Shown piece by piece: positions 16,060-25,630 of a stretch of 64,000 nt of DNA (position 1 is the stretch's first letter; every line of letters begins with the position of its first letter). Source of the DNA: Alkalihalobacterium elongatum (GTDB lineage: Bacteria; Bacillota; Bacilli; Bacillales; Bacillaceae_F). The notes below the pieces were generated by a model. The model was not told where the DNA came from, ran no database searches, and worked only from the letters and a program-made list of their open reading frames with translations. Location: the NCBI RefSeq assembly GCF_019024285.1, contig NZ_WMKZ01000003.1, forward strand, positions 124,001 to 188,000, in the 5' to 3' direction. The translations under genes were made by a program, and so were the position numbers.

Positions 16060-16073
16060 TGTAAGCGCTTTCC
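16060..16073. promoter_or_regulatory. cre (CcpA) site upstream of aldehyde dehydrogenase
   Basis: TGTAAGCGCTTTCC fits the degenerate cre consensus (TG-N-AA-N-CG-N4-C). It lies upstream of the minus-strand aldehyde dehydrogenase/DUF779 operon. Confidence 0.6.
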
Positions 16074-16282
16074 TTCTTTAATTGGTCTTTTCAAATTTAT
16101 TCTCACAAATTATTTAATTCGGAGCAGATAATCACAAGATAGAAAAAGCTCACATAATCTAAACTATTACGTTATACAAAAAATATTCTTTTTTTATTGT
16201 CAAAATCTCGAACTCTGTTAATTTCAATTTTCAAAATAGAAGTACAGGGGTAAATGAAATATATGTCTATGATAGAAGGGGT

Positions 16283-16480
16283 TATTAAGATGTATATGGC
16301 TCGAATATGAATTCGAATGGATGGAGCAACACCCTCACCCGGAAAAAGAGCCTATAAAGAGTTTCATATGGTTTAATCGAATAGTCAATTAGTCGATGTA
16401 TTACCAGACAACATCAAGAATTTGAAAACCGATGGCTATGTATTTAGAAAGTTTTCGAAATGTAACATAAGAAGAACTAA
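16283..16480 (+). pseudogene. Decayed gene remnant
   Basis: In the 590-bp spacer between 15994 and 16589, one frame reads LEYEFEWMEQHPHPEKEP then KSFIWFNRIV to a stop near 16391. After a one-base shift the text continues naturally as NQLVDVLPDNIKNLKTDGY then VFRKFSKC. There is no start codon or ribosome site in good position. I do not recognise the family. The rest of the spacer holds no other supported gene. Confidence 0.35.
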
Positions 16481-16588
16481 GCATAATGGTTAACATGAAA
16501 TTAGCAACTAAACCTATTGTTAAATAGAAAGAAGAGAAGGTAGAATACACCTTCTCTTTTTATCTAGTTAAACGGACAACTAATTTTG

Positions 16589-16801
16589 TTACTTTCTTCT
16601 AATCCTTCTAGGGGGAACTGCAGCAGTTTGTTGGCAAGCTAAACAATCATTGATGCATTGTGTCTGTTGGAGTGGAAATAAGGCTTGACAGACATTTCTA
16701 CAATAACGCTCACAGCTTGGGACAGTTTGTCCAGGCTCAATTTGATAAACACCTGGAAGAGCCCCTAAGATACGACGCAACTTTTCTCCTTTCGATAACA
16801 T
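16589..16801 (-). CDS. Small Cys-rich protein, unrecognised
   Basis: 70 aa with an excellent ribosome site (AAGGAGGTGATC on the minus strand). Six cysteines are concentrated in residues 30-55 (CERYCRNVCQALF, then CINDCLACQQ), preceded by a helix and followed by a basic tail PPRRIRRK. No signal peptide or membrane segment is seen. Small Cys-rich proteins of this size in spore formers are often spore-coat components, which is only a guess. The gene is isolated. Confidence 0.65.
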   Translation of the reverse strand: MLSKGEKLRRILGALPGVYQIEPGQTVPSCERYCRNVCQALFPLQQTQCINDCLACQQTAAVPPRRIRRK

Positions 16802-17099
16802 TAATGATCACCTCCTTATTGATAAACTATGACTATCTTTTTGATCTGACAGGACGAATACCATAAATTCTATTATTTTTTGGATCTATGTTAATACATA
16901 AGTTGATTTATTTGTAACTTTTGTTATTTTATGAAATGGGCATTGCACTCGTATTTCAAAACCGTACAGAAAACACTAATAAAGATAATTGCTTATACCT
17001 TATATATAAAAATGATATAATGATTATTGCTATAGGAACTTCATTTACATAATCCATAGACAAAAATTGATCTCTTGCAAGGAAGGAAGATGAGTAAAA

Positions 17100-17798
17100 T
17101 TGCAAACCAAGTTGTTCAACCCAAAAAAATTCATACTTTTGACGATGTTAGTTATGTTGACTGCCTTTGTTGTTGCTTGTGGGACAGGCACCGAAGCACC
17201 GACTGAAGAAGAAGTTGGAAACGCAGGTGAAGCTGAACAAGAAACAACTGGAGGGGATGTAGTCGAAGAAGCTAGGTCAAGTGACAATCCGATTGTGACG
17301 ATTACGATGGAAAATGACGAGCAAATTAAAATTGAACTTTTCCCAATGATTGCACCAAACACGGTTACTAACTTTGTGTCTTTAATTGAGGATGGATTTT
17401 ATGATGGTGTGATCTTTCACCGTGTCATTCCAGGATTTATGATTCAAGGTGGTGACCCTGAAGGAACAGGAAGGGGAGGTCCAGCCTATACGATACCAGG
17501 AGAGTTTAATGCCAATAATTTTGATAACCCGCTTCCTCATGAACGTGGTGTGATTTCAATGGCAAGAACAAACGATCCGAACTCGGCAGGGTCTCAGTTC
17601 TTTATTATGCATGAATATGCCCCTCATTTAGATGGACAATATGCTGCTTTCGGGAAAGTAGTTGAAGGAATGGATACAGTGGATAACATCGCAAATGTTG
17701 AGCTTGCTGGGGAATCACCAAAAGAAGCACAGAAAATGAAATCTGTAACAGTAGAAACTCACGGAATTGATTACGGCTCGCCCGAAAAGGTTCAATAA
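17100..17798 (+). CDS. Peptidyl-prolyl cis-trans isomerase, cyclophilin-type lipoprotein
   Basis: 232 aa with a TTG start after a GGAAGGAAG ribosome site. Residues 1-25 are a lipoprotein signal with lipobox VVAC (Cys near residue 27), followed by an acidic Glu-rich linker (about 30-60). Residues 62-225 are a cyclophilin domain with IFHRVIPGFMIQGGDPEG near residue 101 and GSQFFIM near 162. It would catalyse prolyl isomerisation on the outer face of the membrane and assist folding of secreted proteins. The trailing segment PKEAQKMKSVTVE is usual for bacterial PpiB types. Confidence 0.92.
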   Translation: MQTKLFNPKKFILLTMLVMLTAFVVACGTGTEAPTEEEVGNAGEAEQETTGGDVVEEARSSDNPIVTITMENDEQIKIELFPMIAPNTVTNFVSLIEDGFYDGVIFHRVIPGFMIQGGDPEGTGRGGPAYTIPGEFNANNFDNPLPHERGVISMARTNDPNSAGSQFFIMHEYAPHLDGQYAAFGKVVEGMDTVDNIANVELAGESPKEAQKMKSVTVETHGIDYGSPEKVQ

Positions 17799-17927
17799 TT
17801 ATGTAAGAGGTTGACTCCTCACTGTGTTTTACTTTTTTCAAGAATTAATAGTCCGTAAAAAGCTAAATTCAAGTTTGAACACAGGAGTCATCCTCACTAC
17901 TATAAACTTTAAGAAACCACTTTATGT

Positions 17928-17967
17928 TTTCCTGTTCCTTCATAGAAGGGACAGGAAATTTTTTTTA
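17928..17967 (+). terminator. Intrinsic terminator after the cyclophilin gene
   Basis: TTTCCTGT-CCTT (17928-17940) pairs with AAGG-ACAGGAAA (17946-17958), then eight T. Confidence 0.85.
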
Positions 17968-18008
17968 TGAAAAGAAAAAGCCAGCGTTTACGCACATTTC
18001 CTTGCCCT

Positions 18009-18022
18009 TGACAGCGCTTACA
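18009..18022. promoter_or_regulatory. cre-like site between convergent genes
   Basis: TGACAGCGCTTACA matches the cre consensus but lies between the ends of two convergent genes, so its role is doubtful. A TTGACA overlaps it with no convincing -10. Confidence 0.3.
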
Positions 18023-18054
18023 TAAAATTAAGATTGCCAATATCTCCCCCTTAA

Positions 18055-18351
18055 TTATTCATACTGATTAAAGTTTTTTGCTAGAGGAATCTTCGATTGT
18101 AATAATGCAGAAACTTCTTGAGCTATTTCATCATCTTGAATGCGAAAAACTTTTTTAATTATTGAAACATTACTCACATCTTGGAAGTCCAATAACGAGG
18201 AATTACCGCTTTGAAGACAAGTTACTAAAGTCTTTCCAAAGAAGTGATCTGAAAAAACAAGCGTGAAATCATACATCCTGCTTTCGGATGCATATCCGAT
18301 GTGTTGAACAGTTGACAAGTCATCCATACCATAAATCGACTCAAACAACAT
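18055..18351 (-). CDS. DUF3055-like small protein
   Basis: 98 aa, acidic. The central part FFGKTLVTCLQSGNSSLLD and the closing helix rich in Glu and Leu resemble DUF3055 proteins of Bacillaceae, which have no known function. I place the start at ATG 18351, 5 nt from GGAG; the GTG two codons upstream falls inside the ribosome site. The stretch 18352-18713 upstream holds only a terminator for the next gene and no other supported feature. Confidence 0.6.
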   Translation of the reverse strand: MLFESIYGMDDLSTVQHIGYASESRMYDFTLVFSDHFFGKTLVTCLQSGNSSLLDFQDVSNVSIIKKVFRIQDDEIAQEVSALLQSKIPLAKNFNQYE

Positions 18352-18669
18352 AATCACTCCTTTTATTTAATTGTGTGTAACGCGTAAAGGTTATAATACA
18401 GAAATAAAGGGGGGTAACAACAAGAGGACAATACATCGTAACCTCATCAAGAATTAATATGATTAGTTAGAATTAAGAAAAAATATTATTGCTTAGTCTG
18501 CTTCGAAAAACGATTATAGTTTACTATATTCATCTTTGGAACTAAACATACATGAATAATTTTTATTTTCAAAATATTTAAAATACTTATAAACCTCTGT
18601 CTAACACCAGTGTAATAATTGACCTGTGAAAATTTCAATGCCAGAGTACCATTCTTTGAGAATGGAACT

Positions 18670-18702
18670 AATAAAAAAGGACGGCTATTTAGCTGTCCTC
18701 AA
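18670..18702 (-). terminator. Intrinsic terminator of the CBS-domain gene
   Basis: On the minus strand AGGACAGC-taaat-AGCCGTCCT is followed by TTTTTT. Confidence 0.8.
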
Positions 18703-18713
18703 TGCTTAAAAGG

Positions 18714-19145
18714 TTATTCTTGTCGATGGGCTGGAGTTGAAATACTGGAAAGTGCTTCTCCAGCTTCATTTTGGTAAATATTTTCTACAGCTAAGTCTCC
18801 AATAGCTACCATTCCGATTAATTGTCCATTTTCAACGACAGGTAGTCGACGAATTTGTTGCTCGGCCATTAATTGCGCTGCTTCATGTACATCCATGGTT
18901 GAAGAGGCTGTTACAACATGATCTGTCATACATTGTGAAACTGGAGTTTGACTACCAATTCCTGAAGCAGTTGTACGTAATGTAATATCACGATCTGTAA
19001 TAATCCCCATTACTTGCCCGTTTTCAACAACTGGAATAGAACCTACATTCAATTCTTTCATTAAAGTAGCAGCCTTTTGAACCGTATCTTGCGGTGTAAC
19101 AGAAGCGACATTTGTTGTCATTAGATTTTGTAGTGTTTGTGCCAT
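18714..19145 (-). CDS. CBS-domain pair protein (YhcV-like)
   Basis: 143 aa made almost entirely of two CBS motifs (about residues 10-62 and 75-128), each ending in the pattern GIITDRD or GMVAIGDLA. Stand-alone CBS pairs bind adenine nucleotides such as AMP or ATP and report energy state to partners. The second motif ends GDLAVEN and not GDxxR, common in the second repeat. GAGGG precedes ATG 19145. Many Bacillaceae encode such general-stress CBS proteins; no partner is adjacent. Confidence 0.88.
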   Translation of the reverse strand: MAQTLQNLMTTNVASVTPQDTVQKAATLMKELNVGSIPVVENGQVMGIITDRDITLRTTASGIGSQTPVSQCMTDHVVTASSTMDVHEAAQLMAEQQIRRLPVVENGQLIGMVAIGDLAVENIYQNEAGEALSSISTPAHRQE

Positions 19146-19361
19146 AATAATCCCTCCTTCTCTTTCGCCTATAGTATTTCCATGCGAATAACAGCTATGT
19201 ATCGAGCTAACAAATAAAATAAGAAGGCTGAAATAGGAGAAAATTAGTAAGGAGCATTTATATAGTGCGGATATATTCTTACAACATGGAAAGAATATAT
19301 CATTATATATTTTTGAGAAACCCTGGTTTAAGTAATCTTACTTTAAGGAGTCAGGCTATCC

Positions 19362-20819
19362 ATGAAGTTGAGTTCTTTATTGCAATCGATTGAAGATGAC
19401 CTCTTAGCAAATGAAATACCAGACATTTTAATAAGTGGCCTACATTTTCATTCAAGACAAATTAAAAAAGGCTATGTTTTTGTTGCTATTTCTGGTTATG
19501 AAACAGATGGGCACCAGTATATACAAGATGCGATTGAAGCTGGTGCTATTGCCATTATCGGTGACAAAGATTTAAGGGGATTTTCGATACCGTACATTCG
19601 CGTAAAAAATAGCCGCAACATTCTTCCTAAGCTTGCTCAAAGCTTTTTTGGAACATCGGCAAAAAAACATACGTTAATCGGTATTACTGGAACAAACGGT
19701 AAAACGACAACAGCTTTTATGCTCCGTCACATTCTAGAGGAGGCAGGTATTCGGTGTTCCTTAGTAGGGACTGTAGCTAATATTATCAATGGAGAACATT
19801 TATCACCATCTAATACAACTCCAGATCCAATTACGTTGCATGAGCTTATTCAAAAGAGTGAAGATGAGGTAATAATAATAGAAGTTTCTTCTCATGGACT
19901 AAGCCAAGGCCGAGTAAATGGAATTCCATTTGATTTTGCACTATTCACAAATCTTTCTCATGATCATCTGGATTACCATGGAACGATCTATAATTATTTT
20001 GAGGTCAAAGCTCAATTATTTAACCAATTAAATCATCACGGTGAAGCAATTATTAGCAATTACTGTGACTGGAGCAGGCGACTTATTGATCGTTTAGCAA
20101 CTAATCAGAAAAATGTATTTTCTGTCGGTTATCACGAAGCAGACCATATTAATTTAGCAAATGTAAATGTAGAATTTTCAACTGATTTTGATTTGAAAGA
20201 AGAAGGGCTTCACCATAGAGTTGCCTTACCTTTAAGTGGTCTACACAATGCTCAAAATGCTTCTCTTTCATTCATTACTGCTCGAAGACTAGGATTACAT
20301 TCAGATCAAGTGATCACTGCTTTAAATTCTTTTCCTGGTGTCCCTGGAAGGTTCGAAACATATTCCCATGGTAACGGAGCGATATGCGTTGTTGATTATG
20401 CACATACACCAGATGGACTAACACATGTTTTACAAACGATTAAAAAACAAGGAGCCAAACGTATCATTCACATTTTTGGGTTTAGAGGTAACGGTGATCC
20501 GACCAAGCGAAAAGAAATGATTACAATCTCTTCTAACTTTAGTGATAAATTCATATTAACGTTAGATGATCTTAATGGGATAGAAGCTAGCCAAATGGTA
20601 GACACTCTCCATCATCTACTCGAAAGGCACGGGAATGGGAAAGGCAGTGTCATTGAGGATCGTACAATTGCTATTCAATCGACTTTGCAAGAGACGCAAG
20701 AAGGAGATTGGATTATAATTACAGGTAAAGGACCAGAGTCTTATAAACAGTCATTTCACTACCCGACTTCTTCAGATAAAGAAACTATCCATTATAACGC
20801 AGCAGCCTATGGAACCTAA
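19362..20819 (+). CDS. MurE-like Mur ligase lacking the DNPR motif
   Basis: 485 aa with the three-domain Mur ligase plan: N-terminal UDP-binding domain (residues 1-100), ATPase domain with P-loop GITGTNGKTTTAFML near residue 107, and a C-terminal domain with VVDYAHTPDGL near 344 and GKGPESYK near 463. Mur ligases add amino acids to UDP-MurNAc peptides. In diaminopimelate-adding MurE the C-terminal domain holds DNPR; here the corresponding segment reads LTLDDLNGIEA, so substrate choice is uncertain. It is not in the dcw cell-wall cluster and may be a second, specialised MurE-type enzyme. The terminator overlaps the stop codon. Confidence 0.85.
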   Translation: MKLSSLLQSIEDDLLANEIPDILISGLHFHSRQIKKGYVFVAISGYETDGHQYIQDAIEAGAIAIIGDKDLRGFSIPYIRVKNSRNILPKLAQSFFGTSAKKHTLIGITGTNGKTTTAFMLRHILEEAGIRCSLVGTVANIINGEHLSPSNTTPDPITLHELIQKSEDEVIIIEVSSHGLSQGRVNGIPFDFALFTNLSHDHLDYHGTIYNYFEVKAQLFNQLNHHGEAIISNYCDWSRRLIDRLATNQKNVFSVGYHEADHINLANVNVEFSTDFDLKEEGLHHRVALPLSGLHNAQNASLSFITARRLGLHSDQVITALNSFPGVPGRFETYSHGNGAICVVDYAHTPDGLTHVLQTIKKQGAKRIIHIFGFRGNGDPTKRKEMITISSNFSDKFILTLDDLNGIEASQMVDTLHHLLERHGNGKGSVIEDRTIAIQSTLQETQEGDWIIITGKGPESYKQSFHYPTSSDKETIHYNAAAYGT

Positions 20820-20838
20820 CCGTTTCATAGGTTTTTTT
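20806..20838 (+). terminator. Intrinsic terminator of the MurE-like gene
   Basis: CCTATGGAAC (20806-20815) pairs with GTTTCATAGG (20822-20831) with one mismatch, then seven T. The stem starts inside the last codons. Confidence 0.8.
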
Positions 20839-21010
20839 GTTGGTTTACGGTCCCAATAGGTAAAAGTGACATACTTTGGGATAATGCCTTTTGTTAAATT
20901 TCAATTATACTTCGGTTCAGTTATTCATAGCTCTGGATACATTACATAGGTAAGAACCCAATTCAATTCATCCCCATATACTAGAGAAACTATAAGTTTA
21001 GGGGAAATGA

Positions 21011-22843
21011 ATGATGAGAGAAGAACAAAATTCGATTGATTTTGTCCGACACTTTTTGCCCAATACGTCGTCTTCAGCAACACCAAGAGTTATTCGTAAA
21101 GATTTGAGTTTAGATGAAGCAAGAAAAAAGCTTTGTCGTCTCTTTCCTGCTTCCATTCAAACAGTAGAGGGGATGAAGTGGGGGTTTATTAACCAATTAG
21201 GTACTTTAAGGCTTCCTGCAAAATACGACAGAGCTGATGATTTTCAAGAGAATGGTTTAGCAATAGTGACTAGAAATGATAAAACAGGGTTAATCAATTG
21301 TTCTGGCAGATATGTTGTTGAACCTATATACGAGTCTGTCCTTCCCTTTACAGAAGGGAGAGCTGTGGTCATTGATAGAGAGGGATTTAAAGTATTAGAT
21401 GAGCAAGGAACTATACTTACAGTTAAAGCTTACAACTTTATAGCACCTTTTGAAGAAGGGCGTGCTGTATTTTCTAACCAAACAACCGATGGTCAGTATC
21501 TTTATGGATATCTAGATAGAAGTGGTCGAGAAGTCCTTCCACTGCAATACCAATACGCAAATGATTTTAAGGATGGGACTGCCCTTGTCCGTCTAGCCGA
21601 TCAGAATCATGCATTAATAGATAAGGAAGGAACGATCATTAACACGTATCCGTATCCAATCATGAGTGGATTTAGTGAAGGTCTTAGTCCTTTTAGAAAG
21701 TCGTTTGATGACCCTTATGGTTATATAAATGAAAAAGGTGATATTGTCATCCAGCCACAATTTTCAACTGCACAGCTATTTCATGGAGGAACAGCGGTTG
21801 TCAATGTGATTGATGGCATATCCAATCGGTATGGATTAATTGACAAAGAAGGAAATATCATCATATCAGCACAGTACAACGATATATTACAACTAGAGGC
21901 GGACCGTGTAGCGCTTGGAAAGGCTATTGATACTGACAAACCATACATGGGGTCTGTTTATGCGATCGCTACAAGCGACGGGGAATTACTAAGTGATTTT
22001 CAATATCATACGGTCTCTCTTTTTAAGGATGGTTTAAGCTCAGTTACACAGGACCAATATACTTTTTTCATTGATAGAACGGGAAAAAGAGCGAAAAACT
22101 ATCCAGTAGTTCAAGGAACTGGCACTCTTAGTCTTGAGAATGGCATCATCAAAGCGTTCGTTGATCAACGAGTCATGTATTATGATCGTTCAGGAAAATT
22201 GATCTGGAAGCCTAATACGATTATACCGCTTAATGGAGCCTATAAAGTTCGAGAAGTAAAGTTCAGTCCAAATAAAGATTATCTAGTGTATTATCCGCAA
22301 ATTGAAGGGATGAAAAATAAAGTCAGACAGGAAGAAATCAACCGCCTTCTTAGTGAAAAATCTAATATAAAAGACATACCGAGTGATGTTCAACTCGATT
22401 ATACGTATACAGGTGATTTTTCAATCGAATTCTATAAAAAAAACTTACTAGTTTTGAAATTATCAGCTTATGAATATCCGTTTGGTGCCGCTCACGGAAT
22501 GCCAAGTCAAGAGTTTGTTCATATCAACCTTGAAACAGGTGACATATATGAACTGAAAGATCTTTTTACACCAGGTGCTGATTATGTAGCGGCTTTAAGT
22601 GACATCGTCGAAAACCAAATAGATCAAGAACAAAAAGAAGGATTTTCCTACTTTTTCCCTGGAGCCTATCAAGGCATTAAACCTGATCAGCCTTTTTATA
22701 TTACAGAGGGCGCACTTGTGGTTTATTTTCTACCTTATGAAATCGCAGCTTTTGCGGCTGGTTTTCCAACCTTTCAAATCCCTTATGTAGATATAATCAA
22801 TATAATTAACGTCGAAGGTTCCTTTTGGCAGTCATTTAATTAG
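21011..22843 (+). CDS. WG-repeat protein with C-terminal DUF3298-like domain
   Basis: 610 aa with no signal peptide. Residues 50-390 hold about eight repeats of the WG type, each with the pattern G(Y/F/L)IxxxGxxxxxxxYxxxxxFxxGxAxV, for example WGFINQLGTLRLPAKYD near residue 56 and YGYINEKGDIVIQPQF near 236. The C-terminal 200 residues (AHGMPSQEFVHINLETGD near 495, LKDLFTP near 516) match the DUF4163/DUF3298 pair also found in anti-sigma factor RsiV. WG repeats are thought to bind protein or peptidoglycan ligands. Its position after the MurE-like gene is suggestive only. Confidence 0.85.
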   Translation: MMREEQNSIDFVRHFLPNTSSSATPRVIRKDLSLDEARKKLCRLFPASIQTVEGMKWGFINQLGTLRLPAKYDRADDFQENGLAIVTRNDKTGLINCSGRYVVEPIYESVLPFTEGRAVVIDREGFKVLDEQGTILTVKAYNFIAPFEEGRAVFSNQTTDGQYLYGYLDRSGREVLPLQYQYANDFKDGTALVRLADQNHALIDKEGTIINTYPYPIMSGFSEGLSPFRKSFDDPYGYINEKGDIVIQPQFSTAQLFHGGTAVVNVIDGISNRYGLIDKEGNIIISAQYNDILQLEADRVALGKAIDTDKPYMGSVYAIATSDGELLSDFQYHTVSLFKDGLSSVTQDQYTFFIDRTGKRAKNYPVVQGTGTLSLENGIIKAFVDQRVMYYDRSGKLIWKPNTIIPLNGAYKVREVKFSPNKDYLVYYPQIEGMKNKVRQEEINRLLSEKSNIKDIPSDVQLDYTYTGDFSIEFYKKNLLVLKLSAYEYPFGAAHGMPSQEFVHINLETGDIYELKDLFTPGADYVAALSDIVENQIDQEQKEGFSYFFPGAYQGIKPDQPFYITEGALVVYFLPYEIAAFAAGFPTFQIPYVDIINIINVEGSFWQSFN

Positions 22844-23009
22844 TATTAAAATTCTGCATTAGCGATATTTAAGTTAACTACTAAGCAGTGATACTAATGT
22901 ATTACTGCTTCTTTTAATCGCAAAAATAAATAGCACTGAAAGTTGGATAATTAATGATGGAATTTAAATACTAATTGTAGGTGACTAAAAGAGAAGGAGG
23001 TCGTATAAA

Positions 23010-24386
23010 ATGGGTAGCCAAACTGGGGTTATTGTTCAACGTTCATTACAAGCGCTGCTTGAAGACAATAGTTTTTTGCCAAACTTGCAAGGGGAAACTA
23101 GAGATCAGGCGTTTACTTCACTGGCAGCCATCCTCTCAACACCCAATCATGTGCACAAATCGTTTTTACGTATTCCTTTAGAAAATGGTAAGGTCGTGAG
23201 AATTCCAGCTTATCGCATTCAACATAATAATACACTCGGTCCTTATAAAGGCGGGATCAGATTCCATGAACTTGTTAACGAAGATGAAGTGACTAATTTA
23301 GCTGCATTGATGACTCTTAAAAATGCGTTACATGAAGTCCCTTTTGGTGGTGGAAAAGGTGGGGTGGTTATTGACCCTCGTGACTTCACGGAAAAGGAAC
23401 TTTTACTTATTTGTAAAAAGTATGTTCAATACTTTAGTGACATTTTAGGTCCTGATAAAGATATTCCTGCACCTGATGTTGGAACAGGGGATCGAGAAAT
23501 GGACTGGATGACCGCAGAGTATAAAACGATACGTCCTGGTCAGCCGTACCGCGGAAGCTTTACAGGTAAAAGTGTGGTGAATGGCGGTTCTTTAGGTCGA
23601 AGAGAAGCGACAGGAAAAGGGGTTTATTTTACCTTCCGCTATCTACTTGCAGATTTTATAAAAGAACAAAGAAAATGGTTAGAACACAATGGAAACCAGT
23701 ATGCAAAAACGGCTTTAGATTGCGCAGATCTTCCCTTATCAATTGCAGTTCAAGGCTTTGGAAATGTTGGTTCGGTTGCAGCACTCGAAGCTTACCATTG
23801 TACTTATTTACAAAGCAATATCGTAGCTGTCAGTGATCGGAACGTGACATTATATAATTCCGAAGGGTTGAATATCCCAGCCTTAATTGATGCAGTAATA
23901 AAAAATAATTATGAACTACCAACTACTCAAGAACAATTAGATCAGTTCAATATAAAAGCTAATCTTTTAGGTAGAGAAGAGGTGCTTTATTTAGATATTG
24001 ACGTTCTAATTTTAGCAGCACTTGAAGAACAAATTCGTAAAGACAATGTGGACCAAATAAAAGCAAAAATTATTGTGGAGGGTGCCAACGCACCTGTAAC
24101 TGGTGATGCTGATCGTGTTTTAAATGAAAAGGGCGTCATTATTATACCCGATATTCTAGCTAACGCAGGTGGGGTAATCGTATCGTACTTTGAATGGCTT
24201 CAAGGACGAGAAACTCAATTTTACAGTGAAGAAGAGGTGTTTAAGCTTCTTTATAATAAAATGACAGGAACGATGAGTACGATCCTGCCACAATATTTTG
24301 GTGACCCATTTTCCTTACGAGAAAACTGTTACATTCATGCTGTTATGAAATTATCTACAATTATTTATCGGCAAGGGAAATTATAA
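23010..24386 (+). CDS. Glutamate dehydrogenase
   Basis: 458 aa. It interconverts glutamate with 2-oxoglutarate plus ammonia. Catalytic lysines are visible in GPYKGGIRFH near residue 80 and PFGGGKGGVV near 111, with APDVGTGDREMDWM near residue 155 and the NAD(P)-binding QGFGNVGS near 252. The long insertion around LADFIKEQRKWLEHNGNQY is less usual for bacillar RocG/GudB. AAGGAGG precedes ATG 23010. It can work catabolically, which would fit the amino-acid use suggested by the tryptophanase gene elsewhere in the window. Confidence 0.92.
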   Translation: MGSQTGVIVQRSLQALLEDNSFLPNLQGETRDQAFTSLAAILSTPNHVHKSFLRIPLENGKVVRIPAYRIQHNNTLGPYKGGIRFHELVNEDEVTNLAALMTLKNALHEVPFGGGKGGVVIDPRDFTEKELLLICKKYVQYFSDILGPDKDIPAPDVGTGDREMDWMTAEYKTIRPGQPYRGSFTGKSVVNGGSLGRREATGKGVYFTFRYLLADFIKEQRKWLEHNGNQYAKTALDCADLPLSIAVQGFGNVGSVAALEAYHCTYLQSNIVAVSDRNVTLYNSEGLNIPALIDAVIKNNYELPTTQEQLDQFNIKANLLGREEVLYLDIDVLILAALEEQIRKDNVDQIKAKIIVEGANAPVTGDADRVLNEKGVIIIPDILANAGGVIVSYFEWLQGRETQFYSEEEVFKLLYNKMTGTMSTILPQYFGDPFSLRENCYIHAVMKLSTIIYRQGKL

Positions 24387-24450
24387 CTACAAGGCTATGG
24401 TAAAAGGAGACTTAGTAACAAAAAAGGGGAAAAACTCTAAGAAATAGGAA

Positions 24451-25551
24451 ATGATAAAACAAATGAAAAAAATAACAACTTTTATGCTAATTCTTTTAAG
24501 TTTACTTTTATTCATTAACGCTCTACCCGCTGTGGCCAAAGATGATCATAATCAAGTTTCTTTTATCGTTAAAGCTTCGGGTCAAGCTGTCTATCAATCG
24601 ATTACAACTGTGCAGTCGGATGAATTATATCACGAAATTCTGAAGGCGAAATTCACATCTGTAAAAGATTTACCGTTTTCTAATAATTATGTTTTATTTG
24701 TAGAAAACGGTCTAGTACGAATTTTAATTGCCGATAATACAGGACAGCTTTTTGACGTTCAACAAAAAAAGAAACTTCGTATTAAGCCTCAAACAGCACA
24801 CTTAATTACCGAGCACTTTAAAACATTAGAAGCGGATCATTTTGGAAAAATACTAACTTGGGATGAGGCTACCAAGATTTTACCTAAGTACACGTCTTTT
24901 AAAATAACAGATCTTGAGACTGGCTTTAGCTTTAATGCACAAAGACGAGCTGGTAGTAAACATGCAGACGTACAACCGTTAACCCATCAAGATACAAAGG
25001 TAATGAAAGCGATCTATGGTGGGAAATGGAGCTGGAATAGAAGGGCGATAGTAGTTCATGTGAATAACCAGGTGCTCGCGGCTTCAATGCACGGAATGCC
25101 TCACGGAAAAGGGGCATTAGCCAATGGCTTCCCAGGTCATTTTTGCATACACTTTAAAGGAAGTACAACACATCGATTAAAAAATACAGATTTATCACAT
25201 CAGGTCATGGCTCATAAGGCTGCTGGGCAGCTTGATCAATTTACTAAACAACTCTCAGCAGAAGAAGTTATTGAACTGTTTCTAATCGCTGTGCATCAAA
25301 AAGAGACTGACATATTGAGTCTTATTTATCAAGGAGATGTACATTCCATCCCGATCGACAACATTGTAGCCATTAGAAAAATGGATAAAAGACATCAGCC
25401 CGTTAAAGAAAAGCCGCTTATATATCAAATACCAGTAACCTATAGGTACCAAGCCAAAGATGGACCAATCGTTGTGGAAACTTTCTTATTTACCGTTATG
25501 CGCAAGTCCCCTACAGATGAATGGAAGCTCGTGCACGTCCCATTCCATTAA
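24451..25551 (+). CDS. Secreted protein with GHFCIHF motif and C-terminal NTF2-like segment
   Basis: 366 aa, signal peptide of about 28 residues ending near PAVAKDD. The middle carries an Arg-rich approach (WNRRAIVVHVNNQVLAASMH) and then MPHGKGALANGFPGHFCIHF near residues 213-232, followed by GSTTHR. This H-x-C-x-H signature occurs in secreted Bacillales and Clostridia proteins of uncertain, probably cell-wall, function. The last 100 residues look like an NTF2-fold module (ELFLIAVHQKETDIL, then YRYQAKDGPIVVETFLF). It is co-directional with glutamate dehydrogenase, separated by 64 bp. I cannot assign an enzymatic activity. Confidence 0.65.
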   Translation: MIKQMKKITTFMLILLSLLLFINALPAVAKDDHNQVSFIVKASGQAVYQSITTVQSDELYHEILKAKFTSVKDLPFSNNYVLFVENGLVRILIADNTGQLFDVQQKKKLRIKPQTAHLITEHFKTLEADHFGKILTWDEATKILPKYTSFKITDLETGFSFNAQRRAGSKHADVQPLTHQDTKVMKAIYGGKWSWNRRAIVVHVNNQVLAASMHGMPHGKGALANGFPGHFCIHFKGSTTHRLKNTDLSHQVMAHKAAGQLDQFTKQLSAEEVIELFLIAVHQKETDILSLIYQGDVHSIPIDNIVAIRKMDKRHQPVKEKPLIYQIPVTYRYQAKDGPIVVETFLFTVMRKSPTDEWKLVHVPFH

Positions 25552-25583
25552 GGAACTAATACCAACTCTAACTGCATACAATG

Positions 25584-25622
25584 AAAAGCTTATCGGACTC
25601 ATCGTTCATAAGCTTTTTTTTA
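25584..25622 (+). terminator. Intrinsic terminator
   Basis: AAAAGCTTAT (25584-25593) pairs with ATAAGCTTTT (25608-25617), followed by a T tract. Confidence 0.8.
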
Positions 25623-25630
25623 TTTATAAC

